DNA from: an uncultured Siphonobacter sp. | Lineage (GTDB): Bacteria; Bacteroidota; Bacteroidia; Cytophagales; Spirosomataceae | Direction: 5' to 3' | DNA: 64,000 nucleotides | Assembly: GCA_913774715.1 (NCBI GenBank) | Contig: CAJYHS010000109.1 | Span: forward strand, 42,639 to 106,638 | In this document: piece by piece, positions 1-7,855 of the stretch | Layout: every line of letters starts with the position of its first letter | Numbering within the stretch: position 1 is the first letter of the stretch | Made by a program: the position numbers and the translations under genes | The notes under the pieces: model-generated | What the model was told of the DNA's origin: nothing | Databases searched by the model: none | The model's input: only the letters and a program-made list of their open reading frames with translations

Positions 1-1110
1 GTGTGACATTTTCTGAGCAATTTTCTCCAGAGAAATTTTTCCATCTTTATATAACTCCAGCATCATTAACAAAGGGTGCTGCACCAGAGGTAAGCCCGAT
101 GGAGCATTCCAGTAGGACTGCTGTTTTTCTTCCCAGGTATGCGGAGCGTGATCCGTCGCGATTACATCAATGCGGTCATCTAATAAGGCCTGCAATAACC
201 GTTGTTTGTGCCCATCCGCTTTTACCGCGGGGTTACATTTAATCTGGTTACCCAATCGCTCGTAATCGCGGGCGTCAAACCACAGGTGATGCACGCAAAC
301 TTCCGAAGTGATACGTTTCTGATTTTTCAGTTCATTACTCGCGGTATCAGTATACCCGTAATAACCTTTTTCAAAAAGATCGGTTTCTTCGCCTGTAGTA
401 ATATGCAGAATGTGTAAACGCGTATTATACTTTTTGGCTAACTCAACCGCCATTGAGCTCGACTTGTAACATGCCTCTTCATTTCTAATTTCAGGATGTA
501 CCCTAGCCGGAGCGTCATCGCCATATTTCTCCTTATAAGCGGCCACATTCGCCCGAATAGTAGCTTCGTCTTCGCAGTGCGTAGCAATCAGGTAAGGAGC
601 ATTAGCAAACAGTTTTTCCAGAACTGGACGGCTATCCACGAGCATATTACCTGTCGAAGAACCCATGAAAATCTTCAATCCACAAACCTGAGTAGGATCG
701 GTTTTCATGACTTCATCGTAGTTGTCATTAGAAGCTCCCATGAAAAAGGAGTAATTCGCCAGTGACGAAGCTTTCGCGATGTCGTATTTATCGGCTAGTA
801 ACTCCTGTGTCAGTGCATTCGGAACGGTATTGGGCATTTCCATAAAGCTCGTTACCCCGCCCGAAACAGCTGCTCGGGCTTCCGAACGGATGGTGGCTTT
901 ATGCGTTAATCCTGGTTCACGAAAATGCACCTGATCGTCGATCACCCCTGGTAAAAGATATTTACCGTTGGCATCAATCACCTGATCAGCCGCGAGGCCG
1001 GATAAGCCCGTACCAATTTTTTCAATCAAACCGTCTTTAATAAAAACATCCGCTTCCCGGATTTGGCCCTCATTAACGACCTGGGCATTAAGAATTAGAA
1101 TGGAAGACAT
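1..1110 (-). CDS. pyrC: dihydroorotase, C-terminus cut by window edge
   Basis: This gene is absent from the ORF track because its stop lies beyond base 1; I translated it by hand from the ATG at 1110 (MSSILILNAQVVNEGQ), which gives 370 residues in frame to the edge against roughly 440 for the family. It is a cyclic amidohydrolase of the dihydroorotase type, the ring-closing step of pyrimidine synthesis. Visible motifs are DDQVHFREPG (metal site, with Gln where many relatives have the first His of HxH), GLKIFMGSS (position of the bridging carbamylated Lys), ATHCEDE, LHILHITTGEE and IATDHAPH (catalytic Asp). The Gln variant is, from memory, common in Bacteroidota enzymes, but allantoinase-like relatives are not strictly excluded. 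It lies downstream of hemB on the same strand, behind a terminator hairpin. Confidence 0.9.
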   Translation of the reverse strand, partial: MSSILILNAQVVNEGQIREADVFIKDGLIEKIGTGLSGLAADQVIDANGKYLLPGVIDDQVHFREPGLTHKATIRSEARAAVSGGVTSFMEMPNTVPNALTQELLADKYDIAKASSLANYSFFMGASNDNYDEVMKTDPTQVCGLKIFMGSSTGNMLVDSRPVLEKLFANAPYLIATHCEDEATIRANVAAYKEKYGDDAPARVHPEIRNEEACYKSSSMAVELAKKYNTRLHILHITTGEETDLFEKGYYGYTDTASNELKNQKRITSEVCVHHLWFDARDYERLGNQIKCNPAVKADGHKQRLLQALLDDRIDVIATDHAPHTWEEKQQSYWNAPSGLPLVQHPLLMMLELYKDGKISLEKIAQKMSH

Positions 1111-1121
1111 AAGAAGCTATT

Positions 1122-1156
1122 AAAAAGATGCCCTGAATGCAAGCAAACAGGGCATC
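1122..1156 (-). terminator. rho-independent terminator after hemB
   Basis: The arms GATGCCCTG (1127-1135) and CAGGGCATC (1148-1156) form a perfect 9-bp stem. Read on the minus strand it is followed by five T residues (AAAAA at 1122-1126). It lies just past the hemB stop and before the dihydroorotase ATG. Confidence 0.85.
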
Positions 1157-1175
1157 TATACGTAATTTAAAACCA

Positions 1176-2156
1176 TTAACGTTGCTTTTGAAGCTCAGCA
1201 AATTCTTTCGCAAAATACGTTAGAATAATTTTAGCTCCGGCTCTTTTAATGGAAGTAAGCGTTTCCATCATTACCCGGTCGCCATCAATCCAGCCTTTCT
1301 GAGCGGCGGCTTTAATCATGGAGTATTCCCCAGAAATATTGTATGCCGCGATCGGTAAGGCGAAGTTATCATTCAGCATTTTGATGATGTCGAGGTATAA
1401 CATCGCAGGCTTTACCATGAGGTAATCGGCACCTTCCGCAAAATCTAGCTCGGCCTCGATCAGGGCTTCCTTAATGTTGGCCGGATTCATCTGATACGTT
1501 TTCTTATCCCCAAATTTAGGAGCCGATTCCAGTGCATCGCGAAAAGGACTGTACAAAGCTGACGCATATTTAGCCGTGTAGGACATGATTGCTACTTTGG
1601 TAAAGCCAGCGTCATCCAACGTTTCCCGCAGATAACCTACCCGACCATCCATCATATCTGAAGGACCCAGAATATCCGCACCCGCCTGGGCCTGAGCTAC
1701 GCCCATTTTACCCAAGTATTCCAGCGTTTCATCATTCAGGATTTCTCCGTTTTCAACGTAACCATCGTGACCATCGGAACTGTACGGATCCATAGCGACA
1801 TCGGTCATCACTACTACTTCAGGATATTTACTCTTTACAGCGTGAATGGCTTCGAGATACATACTACCTTCCCGCCAGCTTTCACTCGCTGTTTTATCTT
1901 TTTTGGACTCATCCAGACCCGGAAACAAATCAAAAGCTTTGATTCCTAAATCCTGACAACGACCAATTTCATCCAGCAAATTATCCAGCGAGTGACGATA
2001 CACACCCGGCATGGAGGCTACTTCTCTCTTTACGTTTGTTCCTTCAACTACAAAAACGGGAAGAATCAAATCATTTACAGAAACCGTAGTTTCTTCAACC
2101 AAAGCCCGAACGGCGGCACTGGTTCTCAACCGACGGGGGCGACGTAATATATGCAT
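1176..2156 (-). CDS. hemB: delta-aminolevulinic acid dehydratase (porphobilinogen synthase)
   Basis: The enzyme condenses two 5-aminolevulinate molecules to porphobilinogen in tetrapyrrole synthesis. The start is set at the ATG at 2156 (MHILRRPRRLRTS), which matches the usual family N-terminus; the ORF-track start at 2189 is a TTG inside the candidate -7 promoter box. This gives 326 residues, the normal size. The two Schiff-base lysines are in SYTAKYASALYSPFRDA and DYLMVKPAMLYLD. The metal region reads DVAMDPYSSDGHDGY, with Asp and Ser where the zinc-type enzymes carry a Cys triad, so this is the non-zinc, Mg-type form. It is followed by a terminator and then dihydroorotase on the same strand. 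Confidence 0.96.
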   Translation of the reverse strand: MHILRRPRRLRTSAAVRALVEETTVSVNDLILPVFVVEGTNVKREVASMPGVYRHSLDNLLDEIGRCQDLGIKAFDLFPGLDESKKDKTASESWREGSMYLEAIHAVKSKYPEVVVMTDVAMDPYSSDGHDGYVENGEILNDETLEYLGKMGVAQAQAGADILGPSDMMDGRVGYLRETLDDAGFTKVAIMSYTAKYASALYSPFRDALESAPKFGDKKTYQMNPANIKEALIEAELDFAEGADYLMVKPAMLYLDIIKMLNDNFALPIAAYNISGEYSMIKAAAQKGWIDGDRVMMETLTSIKRAGAKIILTYFAKEFAELQKQR

Positions 2157-2186
2157 GGCTATGAAATGTAAGCGTGAAAACTTCCG

Positions 2187-2194
2187 CAAAGGTA
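2187..2194 (-). promoter_or_regulatory. candidate hemB promoter, -7 box TACCTTTG
   Basis: Read on the minus strand this is TACCTTTG, an exact match to the Bacteroidota -7 consensus TAnnTTTG, about 30 bases upstream of the hemB ATG. No clear TTTG -33 box is seen at the right spacing. Confidence 0.5.
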
Positions 2195-2250
2195 CGGCAG
2201 CTTGCCTTTGATCAACGAAGAAAAGTTGAATTCGTTAGCGAGTCCATTCG

Positions 2251-2727
2251 TTAGCTCCAGATACCAGCAATGGCATATCCAATCATGACCAGACAAAGTA
2301 ATACTTTCATGAATATACCCGCCATAAAGCCCAGAAAAGAACCGAAAGCCGCTCGCATAGCCCGACCGGAGGCCATTCCACCAAAAATTTCCCCCACGAA
2401 AGCTCCGACAAAAGCTCCAACGAATATTCCACCGGGAATCGGTAAAACCAAGCCTACCAGTAGACCAATGGTAGTACCCCAGGCTCCACGGGTGGTGCCT
2501 CCAAACTTTTTAACGCCCCAGATCGGCACGAGGTAATCCAGAACGGCTACGATGGCCGTAAAGATGCCTAAAACCACTAAGGTGGTCGTGGAGAATGTAA
2601 CCCGACCGGACCAATGCAACAATAATAAACCCAGATAACTTAGCGGCGGACCGGGTAATGGTAAGACGGCCCCAGCTAGTCCTACTAACAAAGCAATGAC
2701 CCCGAGGATCACTAACAGGATTTCCAT
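2251..2727 (-). CDS. DUF456 family membrane protein
   Basis: This is a 158-residue protein almost entirely made of membrane segments. It opens with the family-typical pattern GLAGAVLPLPGPPLSYLGLLLLHW and has several GxxxG-rich helices (VGLVLPIPGGIFVGAFVGAFVGEIFGG) in which small residues recur as in glycine-zipper packing. The fold and length fit DUF456, an inner-membrane family of unknown function. The ATG at 2727 is immediately preceded by the rnc terminator, so it is probably expressed from its own promoter or by read-through. Nothing in the neighbourhood reveals a role. Confidence 0.85.
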   Translation of the reverse strand: MEILLVILGVIALLVGLAGAVLPLPGPPLSYLGLLLLHWSGRVTFSTTTLVVLGIFTAIVAVLDYLVPIWGVKKFGGTTRGAWGTTIGLLVGLVLPIPGGIFVGAFVGAFVGEIFGGMASGRAMRAAFGSFLGFMAGIFMKVLLCLVMIGYAIAGIWS

Positions 2728-2754
2728 ACGTAAAGAAGTGCTGAGGTTGAATAT

Positions 2755-2781
2755 AAAAAAAGCTGCCCAAATCAGGCAGCT
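2755..2781 (-). terminator. rho-independent terminator after rnc
   Basis: The perfect 7-bp stem AGCTGCC/GGCAGCT with loop CAAATCA is followed on the minus strand by at least six T residues. It lies 20 bases past the rnc stop. Confidence 0.88.
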
Positions 2782-2801
2782 TTCCTAAAAATCAATACCA
2801 A

Positions 2802-3581
2802 TTAACTCACCGGTTTGGTCAGGTTGAGTTTCTCAACCGCTTTCTCGGAAGCCGATTGTTCGGCCTTCTTCTTGTTAAAGCCCGTTCCGGTAGCGAAAAC
2901 TTCATTATCTACCACTAGCTCCGCAATGAATTCCTTATGACGAGCCGATCCTTTTTCAGTCACGTCAAATCGAAGTTCACGGCCTTCGCGTTGAGCCCAT
3001 TCAATAATCTGGGACTTATAATTAATATTGGTTTCAACGACTTTATCCAAATCAAAGTAACTGGACAACAGACGTTTAAGAATAAATTTCTTCGTAAAAG
3101 GAAATCCCTTATCCAGGTAAATCGCTCCAACAAATGCTTCCAGAGCATCTCCGTACATCGAGGTACGGGCCAGTACAGTACGGCGATTGGGATCGTATTC
3201 TACTAAGGTATCCAAGCCTAACTTACGAGCCACCAGATTCAGCGACTCCCGGTTTACGATCCGTGAGCGAATCTCGGTGAGAAAACCTTCGTCTTTGTAA
3301 GGATATTTCTTGAAGAGATATTCGGCTACTACCATGCCCAACACGGCGTCCCCTAAATATTCCAGTCGCTCATTGGATAACCTTAGATCTTTACCAGCCA
3401 CGGCTTTACTAGCCGAAGTATGCATAAAGGCGAGCCGATAGAGCTCTACATTAGACGGTCGGGTTCCGATAAGCGTAGCTACCGCCTGCTTCAGCTTTTT
3501 CTCCTTATCGGATTTAGATCTGAAAAGTTGGGTCAGTGGGTCAAAGACCGTTGAGACAAGCAGCGGTAACGGTAGCAGCAC
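2802..3581 (-). CDS. rnc: ribonuclease III
   Basis: This is a double-stranded-RNA endonuclease used in rRNA and mRNA processing. The catalytic domain carries the signature NERLEYLGDAVLGMVVAEYL with acidic metal ligands and a second acidic site in DALEAFVGAIYLDKGF. The C-terminal part from about residue 185 (NYKSQIIEWAQREG onwards) is the dsRNA-binding domain with the GTGFNKKKAEQSASEKA helix. The frame has no ATG near its start; the track uses a GTG at 3581, giving 259 residues, and the first conserved residues begin around FDPLTQLFRSK. It lies directly behind fabF, with a hairpin in the gap, so the acpP-fabF-rnc order typical of many bacteria is kept. Confidence 0.95.
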   Translation of the reverse strand: MLLPLPLLVSTVFDPLTQLFRSKSDKEKKLKQAVATLIGTRPSNVELYRLAFMHTSASKAVAGKDLRLSNERLEYLGDAVLGMVVAEYLFKKYPYKDEGFLTEIRSRIVNRESLNLVARKLGLDTLVEYDPNRRTVLARTSMYGDALEAFVGAIYLDKGFPFTKKFILKRLLSSYFDLDKVVETNINYKSQIIEWAQREGRELRFDVTEKGSARHKEFIAELVVDNEVFATGTGFNKKKAEQSASEKAVEKLNLTKPVS

Positions 3582-3600
3582 AGGATCAAAATTTATGAGA

Positions 3601-3629
3601 AGAGCCGTACACCAGAAGCCTACGGCTCT
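3601..3629 (-). terminator. hairpin between fabF and rnc
   Basis: The arms AGAGCCGTA and TACGGCTCT make a perfect 9-bp stem with an 11-base loop. The minus-strand flank is TCTCATAAATTTT, without a clean T run, so it is more likely a partial terminator or RNA-stability element than a full stop before rnc. Confidence 0.5.
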
Positions 3630-3634
3630 CCCGA

Positions 3635-4882
3635 CTATATTTTCTTAAATACAACGCAAGTGTTGTGTCCACCAAAGCCAAACGTATTGCTGATCGCTAC
3701 GTCTACTTTACGAGCTTGTGCCTTATTGAACGTCAGGTTCAAGTTAGGATTAATTTCCGGATCATCCTCAAAATGGTTAATCGTCGGAGGAACAATCTGA
3801 TTCTTGATCGCCAAAATAGCAGCTACGGCTTCAATGGCAGCGGCTCCTCCTAACAAGTGACCCGTCATGGATTTAGTCGAGCTAATATTGACTTTAGAAG
3901 CATGCTCGCCAAACAGACGTTCAATGGCTTTTAGTTCCTGAGGGTCACCGATTGGTGTTGAAGTACCGTGCGTATTGATGTAATCTACAGACTCGAGAGG
4001 CAATTCTGCGTCTTCCAGAGCCAGTTTCATACACATATATGCTCCACGTCCGTCGGGATGGGGAGCCGTGATGTGGTAGGCGTCCGAAGACATACCTCCA
4101 CCCATAATTTCGCAATAAATTTTCGCTCCGCGAGCTTTGGCGTGTTCGTACTCTTCCAAAATGAGAGCCGCACCACCTTCACCCAATACGAAACCTTCAC
4201 GACCTTTGTCATACGGACGAGAAGCCGTTTTAGGATCATCATTACGTTCAGAAAGTGCTTTCAGAGCGTTGAAGCCCCCTACACCCGCCTGAGTAACCGC
4301 AGCTTCCGAACCACCCGATACGCAGATATCCATTTTACCTAAACGGATATAATTAAACGCGTCAATCAGGGCATTACCCGAAGAAGCACAGGCTGAAACC
4401 GTAACGTAAGTAGGTCCACGGAAACCGTGACGAATGGAAATCAGACCCGCTGAACTATCAGCGATCATTTTCGGAATAAAGAACGGATTGAAACGGGGGC
4501 TACCATCACCGCCGCCAAAGTTCAGCACTTCTTCTTCAAATGTCTTCAGTCCACCAATACCAGCACCCCAGATAACGCCGATGCGATCCAGGTCTACTTG
4601 CTCTTTATCGAAAGCCGCATCTTTGATGGCTTCATCAGCGGTAACCACTGCATACTGGGTAAACCAGTCCATCTTACGGGCTTCCTGGCGAGGAATGTAC
4701 GCCTGCACGTCAAAGTTTTTAACCTCACAGGCAAACTTTGTACGGAAACGGGTGGCATCGAATCGAGTAATCGTATCGGCACCGCTGACCCCATTAATCA
4801 GGCCATCCCAGTATTCCTCTACCGTATTTCCTATGGGGGTAAGAGCTCCTAGTCCAGTGACAACAACTCGCTTTAATTGCAT
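3635..4882 (-). CDS. fabF: beta-ketoacyl-ACP synthase II
   Basis: This condensing enzyme of fatty-acid elongation uses malonyl-ACP and the ACP encoded just upstream. The 415-residue length is standard. The catalytic triad is visible: Cys in VSACASSGNALIDAF, His in INTHGTSTPIGDPQE and His in KSMTGHLLGGAAAIEA. It ends with the usual SNTFGFGGHNTCVVF. The ATG at 4882 gives the canonical MQLKRVVVTGLGALTPIG N-terminus. It sits between acpP and rnc on the same strand; a terminator separates it from acpP, so part of its transcription must come from read-through or a promoter in the 170-base gap. Confidence 0.97.
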   Translation of the reverse strand: MQLKRVVVTGLGALTPIGNTVEEYWDGLINGVSGADTITRFDATRFRTKFACEVKNFDVQAYIPRQEARKMDWFTQYAVVTADEAIKDAAFDKEQVDLDRIGVIWGAGIGGLKTFEEEVLNFGGGDGSPRFNPFFIPKMIADSSAGLISIRHGFRGPTYVTVSACASSGNALIDAFNYIRLGKMDICVSGGSEAAVTQAGVGGFNALKALSERNDDPKTASRPYDKGREGFVLGEGGAALILEEYEHAKARGAKIYCEIMGGGMSSDAYHITAPHPDGRGAYMCMKLALEDAELPLESVDYINTHGTSTPIGDPQELKAIERLFGEHASKVNISSTKSMTGHLLGGAAAIEAVAAILAIKNQIVPPTINHFEDDPEINPNLNLTFNKAQARKVDVAISNTFGFGGHNTCVVFKKI

Positions 4883-4980
4883 AGTTTAAAAATTTTGGTA
4901 ATCAGGTCAGGATGTTTTTTGCCTGTTTTTGATGATACATAGAACCTACAAGTAAACAAGAAAAAACCTGAGCCACAAAA

Positions 4981-5038
4981 TCAAAAAAATGTGCTAATCC
5001 GAAAAGGGACATAAATATGCCCTTTTTCAAATTAGCAC
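4981..5038 (-). terminator. terminator after acpP
   Basis: The paired arms GTGCTAAT (4991-) and ATTAGCAC (-5038) enclose a second pair AAAAGGG/CCCTTTT, making a long two-part stem. On the minus strand it is followed by a run of seven T residues (4983-4989). The element lies 16 bases past the acpP stop. Confidence 0.85.
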
Positions 5039-5054
5039 CGCTGATAGATGTTAC

Positions 5055-5291
5055 TTACTTGGCGTGTTCTTCCAGATAGGCAACAGCCTGACCGACCGTT
5101 GTGATCGTTTCAGCCTGATCATCGGGAATAGACACATTGAATTCTTTTTCAAATTCCATGATGAGTTCCACGGTATCGAGCGAGTCAGCTCCAAGATCGT
5201 TCGTGAAGCTAGCCTCTGGAGTAACTTCAGATTCTTCTACGCCCAATTTGTCAACGATAATCTGCTTGACTTTAGCTGCGATTTCTGACAT
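5055..5291 (-). CDS. acpP: acyl carrier protein
   Basis: This 78-residue acidic protein carries growing acyl chains in fatty-acid synthesis. The phosphopantetheine attachment serine is in [15 protein letters not shown], the hallmark DSL motif, followed by the acidic recognition helix. It is preceded by a well-formed promoter and followed by a strong terminator, then fabF, so a short abundant acpP transcript is likely. Confidence 0.97.
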   Translation of the reverse strand: MSEIAAKVKQIIVDKLGVEESEVTPEASFTNDLGADSLDTVELIMEFEKEFNVSIPDDQAETITTVGQAVAYLEEHAK

Positions 5292-5323
5292 TGTGTTTGA
5301 GTGATTTGGTTCAAAAAACGTCG

Positions 5324-5355
5324 CAAAGAAACTTACTTGATGTCAGATTGTCAAA
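5324..5355 (-). promoter_or_regulatory. candidate acpP promoter
   Basis: On the minus strand a TTTG at 5355-5352 is followed after 20 bases by TTTCTTTG (5331-5324), which matches the -7 consensus TAnnTTTG at all but its second base. The acpP ATG is 33 bases further on. Confidence 0.5.
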
Positions 5356-5524
5356 CATAATTTTTTCTACAAAGCTTAATTTGAGAATGTTTCATGGATA
5401 AAAGCATCATTTAAATCACTTTTAAAAGGCTTATTTACCTCATTTTTAATGATAATCTAATTCTTTTACCTACTCAAACTTTGGTTTCAGACGACTTTGA
5501 TAATATTGTTTAAATTTTTAAAAA

Positions 5525-6226
5525 TTATTCGTTTCTCACTGAACTAGCTCCTGATGTATTGGCATTTACGGAAGGATTGCCCCGATAACGAACGCGGCTG
5601 GCTCCACTGGCATCGGCTGATAATTTTTCCTTCACATACAGATGAGCGTTACTTGCACCAGACACATTTACATCCGCCAGAGTCACTTCGAGGCCTTCGG
5701 CTTTAAAAGAAGAAGCTCCTGAAATTTTTCCCTGAAATTTTTGAGCATTACCCGTTAGAGTGACATTCGATGCTCCGGAAACGTCCACATCCAGAGCTTT
5801 GGCTTTTGCTTCTACCGTTGCCTGCGAGGCTCCCGAAATATCAATGACCATCTGGTTTTCGGCTCCAAAACCAGTCACGTTCGACCGCGACGCTCCACTG
5901 AAATGAATGCCTTTCAGGGAAGGCATCGTGATATGAACCTGTACCCGCTTGCGGTTCATGTTACGGCCGGATACTGCATAACGAATTTTCAGTGATCCAT
6001 TCGTCACTTTTGCTTCCAGATCATCAATATCACTTTCCTGCCCTTCTACTTCTACCTTGAATTTTCCGGGATGCACGTCAATGATAAAAGCCGATCCTAA
6101 TTCTAACTGATCGAAATTACTAACGTTAAAAGTCTTGCTTGACTGAGCCAGAGCTGAGCCCGCGAAGGTAAGACCACCGAAGAGCAGCAGTCCGGTTAAC
6201 AGGTTATTTTTCATTGTCTGATGCAT
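5525..6226 (-). CDS. secreted GIN-domain (DUF2807) protein with SGAS repeats
   Basis: The track starts at 6346, but the leader before MHQTMKNNLLTGLLLFGG has no signal-peptide character, so the start is put at the ATG at 6226 (or 6214). The mature part begins after the signal peptide ending ALAQ. The body is a putative auto-transporter-adhesin head GIN domain: a right-handed beta helix built from repeated strands. The tetrapeptide SGAS recurs seven times at about 17-25-residue spacing (for example DISGASQATV, DVSGASNVTL, NVSGASNAHL). Such proteins are common and of unknown function in Bacteroidota; some lie next to anti-sigma or PspC proteins, but here the neighbours are acpP and rplS. Envelope location is inferred from the signal peptide. 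Confidence 0.85.
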   Translation of the reverse strand: MHQTMKNNLLTGLLLFGGLTFAGSALAQSSKTFNVSNFDQLELGSAFIIDVHPGKFKVEVEGQESDIDDLEAKVTNGSLKIRYAVSGRNMNRKRVQVHITMPSLKGIHFSGASRSNVTGFGAENQMVIDISGASQATVEAKAKALDVDVSGASNVTLTGNAQKFQGKISGASSFKAEGLEVTLADVNVSGASNAHLYVKEKLSADASGASRVRYRGNPSVNANTSGASSVRNE

Positions 6227-6306
6227 TTTAACAAATAAAATCATTGATAAGGGAAGGATGTCCGTTTGGAAAAAACTGTTGCACAGGGGATTAAATAAAG
6301 TGAAAC

Positions 6307-6338
6307 TTTTGCAGTACCAGAAAATTAGCGTATTTTTG
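6307..6338 (+). promoter_or_regulatory. rplS promoter, TTTG-N19-TATTTTTG
   Basis: TTTTG at 6307-6311 is followed by exactly 19 bases and then TATTTTTG at 6331-6338, a full match to the Bacteroidota -33/-7 consensus. It is the best promoter in the window. Transcription should begin near 6344, leaving a leader of about 87 bases before the rplS ATG. The GTG used by the ORF track overlaps the last base of the -7 box. Confidence 0.8.
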
Positions 6339-6348
6339 TGGCTCATTT

Positions 6349-6384
6349 CGGCAACCGCTCGACCTGTGGGATTCGATGTTGCCG
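6349..6384 (+). promoter_or_regulatory. hairpin in rplS 5' leader
   Basis: The arms CGGCAAC (6349-6355) and GTTGCCG (6378-6384) are perfect complements separated by 22 bases and sit at the very 5' end of the predicted rplS mRNA. Position and size are compatible with an autoregulatory ribosomal-protein leader, but this is inference. Confidence 0.4.
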
Positions 6385-6430
6385 ATCTATCAATGAGTTA
6401 GACCATTTTAACAAAACTCTTACAGAGGTC

Positions 6431-6787
6431 ATGAGTGATCTGATCAAACTGGTTGAAGCTGACAATTCAGCTCGCCGGAACGACATCCCCGATTTCAAAT
6501 CTGGTGATACCCTTAATGTTCACGTGAAAATTCGTGAAGGTAACAAAGAGCGTATTCAGGTTTTCACCGGCACGGTGATCCAACGCAAAAACGCAGGTAC
6601 AAACGGTGAAACGTTTACGGTTCGCAAAGTATCTAACAGCGTTGGTGTAGAGCGGATTTTCCCTATTCTTTCTCCTAACATCGATAAAATCGAAGTAGTA
6701 CGTCACGGTTTAGTTCGTCGTGCTCGTATTTACTATCTGCGTGGCAAACAAGGTAAAGCTGCGAAGATCAAGGAAAAGAAGAAATAA
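6431..6787 (+). CDS. rplS: 50S ribosomal protein L19
   Basis: This is a structural protein of the large ribosomal subunit at the subunit interface. The start is moved from the track's GTG at 6338 to the ATG at 6431, giving [20 protein letters not shown] and 118 residues, the family size; the extra N-terminal stretch would be promoter and leader. Family landmarks are the [26 protein letters not shown] core, the [19 protein letters not shown] segment and a basic tail rich in Lys and Arg. It is a single-gene unit with its own promoter, leader hairpin and terminator. Confidence 0.97.
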   Translation: MSDLIKLVEADNSARRNDIPDFKSGDTLNVHVKIREGNKERIQVFTGTVIQRKNAGTNGETFTVRKVSNSVGVERIFPILSPNIDKIEVVRHGLVRRARIYYLRGKQGKAAKIKEKKK

Positions 6788-6809
6788 GAACCTTCTTACG
6801 GGTTTTCTT

Positions 6810-6845
6810 AAAGGCCGTCTCGAAAGAGATGGCCTTTGTTTTTTC
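6810..6845 (+). terminator. rplS terminator
   Basis: The stem AAAGGCCGTCTC/GAGATGGCCTTT (one G-T pair) closes on a GAAA tetraloop and runs into a T-rich tract (GTTTTTTC). It lies 23 bases after the rplS stop. Confidence 0.9.
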
Positions 6846-6920
6846 TAGTTTTTTCATTTTTGATTGTACTTTTACATTAAATCTTATTGATTTACCCCAC
6901 TATTCAGCTAATTTCTACGG

Positions 6921-7748
6921 ATGAAAATTGATTCGCATCAGCATTTCTGGGTGTTTGATCCTGTACGCGACGCCTGGATTACTTCCGATATGGAAGCCAT
7001 TCGTCGGGATTTTTTACCGAATGATTTAGGTCCTGTTCTTCAACAAAATAGCATCGATGGATGCGTGGCTGTGCAAGCGAGCCAGTCTGAAATTGAGACG
7101 GAATTTTTAATCCAGCACGCCGAGCAAAATGACTTTATTAAAGGAGTCGTGGGCTGGGTAGATCTCCGTTCAGAACTCATTAACGAACGACTGGAGTATT
7201 TCAAACAATTTCCCAAGCTAAAAGGCTTTCGTCACATTGTTCAGGGAGAGCCGGATGATTTATTTTTGCTCCGTACCGAATTTATGGACGGAATCAGAGC
7301 TTTGGAAACGTATGGGTATACCTACGACATTCTCATCTATCCCAAGCATCTACCCACCGCTCGTGAGTTTGTTACTCGCTTACCCCATCAGCTTTTTGTG
7401 GTAGACCATTTAGCAAAACCTTATATCAAAGCTGGTGAAATTGAAAAATGGGCAACCGACATCCAGAGCCTGGCTAAACGTGAAAACGTTTGTTGCAAGG
7501 TATCCGGCATGGTCACAGAAGCCGACTGGGAACACTGGACCCCTGAACAGCTACGCCCCTACCTGGATGTAGTCTTTGAAGCCTTTGGTCCTGAACGGGT
7601 TATGTTTGGTTCGGATTGGCCCGTTTGTCTGGTGGCCTCCTCTTACGAACGCTGGGTTCAGTTACTACAGGAATACACCGGTTCTTTGTCCAGTTACGAA
7701 CAGGAGAAATTCTGGGGTGGCAATGCTAAAGATTTTTATAGTTTATAA
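6921..7748 (+). CDS. amidohydrolase, probable L-fuconolactone hydrolase
   Basis: This 275-residue metal-dependent hydrolase of the amidohydrolase_2 group has the N-terminal metal site KIDSHQHFW, a central RHIVQ strand, VVDHLAKP and the C-terminal FGSDWPVC with the catalytic Asp. That combination is typical of L-fuconolactonase and related sugar lactonases. It opens a same-strand cluster with an L-fucose-dehydrogenase-like SDR and a FucP-type permease, which strongly supports the lactonase role: opening of L-fucono-lactone produced by fucose oxidation. L-rhamnono- or galactono-lactonase remains possible from sequence alone. No convincing promoter box was found in the 75 bases after the rplS terminator. 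Confidence 0.85.
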   Translation: MKIDSHQHFWVFDPVRDAWITSDMEAIRRDFLPNDLGPVLQQNSIDGCVAVQASQSEIETEFLIQHAEQNDFIKGVVGWVDLRSELINERLEYFKQFPKLKGFRHIVQGEPDDLFLLRTEFMDGIRALETYGYTYDILIYPKHLPTAREFVTRLPHQLFVVDHLAKPYIKAGEIEKWATDIQSLAKRENVCCKVSGMVTEADWEHWTPEQLRPYLDVVFEAFGPERVMFGSDWPVCLVASSYERWVQLLQEYTGSLSSYEQEKFWGGNAKDFYSL

Positions 7749-7760
7749 GGTTATCATTCT

Positions 7761-7849
7761 ATGCTTTTGGTCTTTTATAGGAAAGAATCGAGGTTTAATG
7801 AAATGTTGACCGCAGATTTGACGTACTTAACTAGTAAGATCAAAAGCAT
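7761..7849 (+). repeat. spaced inverted repeat upstream of the SDR gene
   Basis: ATGCTTTTGGTCTT at 7761-7774 and AAGATCAAAAGCAT at 7836-7849 are complementary at 13 of 14 positions and flank 61 bases. It may be a pair of operator half-sites or a long-range RNA stem just upstream of the SDR ATG at 7856. Confidence 0.4.
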
Positions 7850-7855
7850 TCCATA

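Noticed and set aside
4434-4889. 151-residue plus-strand ORF
   Set aside because: It lies antisense to fabF, with no promoter and no recognisable protein features.
6338-6430. Longer L19 form from the GTG at 6338
   Set aside because: The GTG overlaps the -7 box and the extra 31 residues do not belong to the L19 family.
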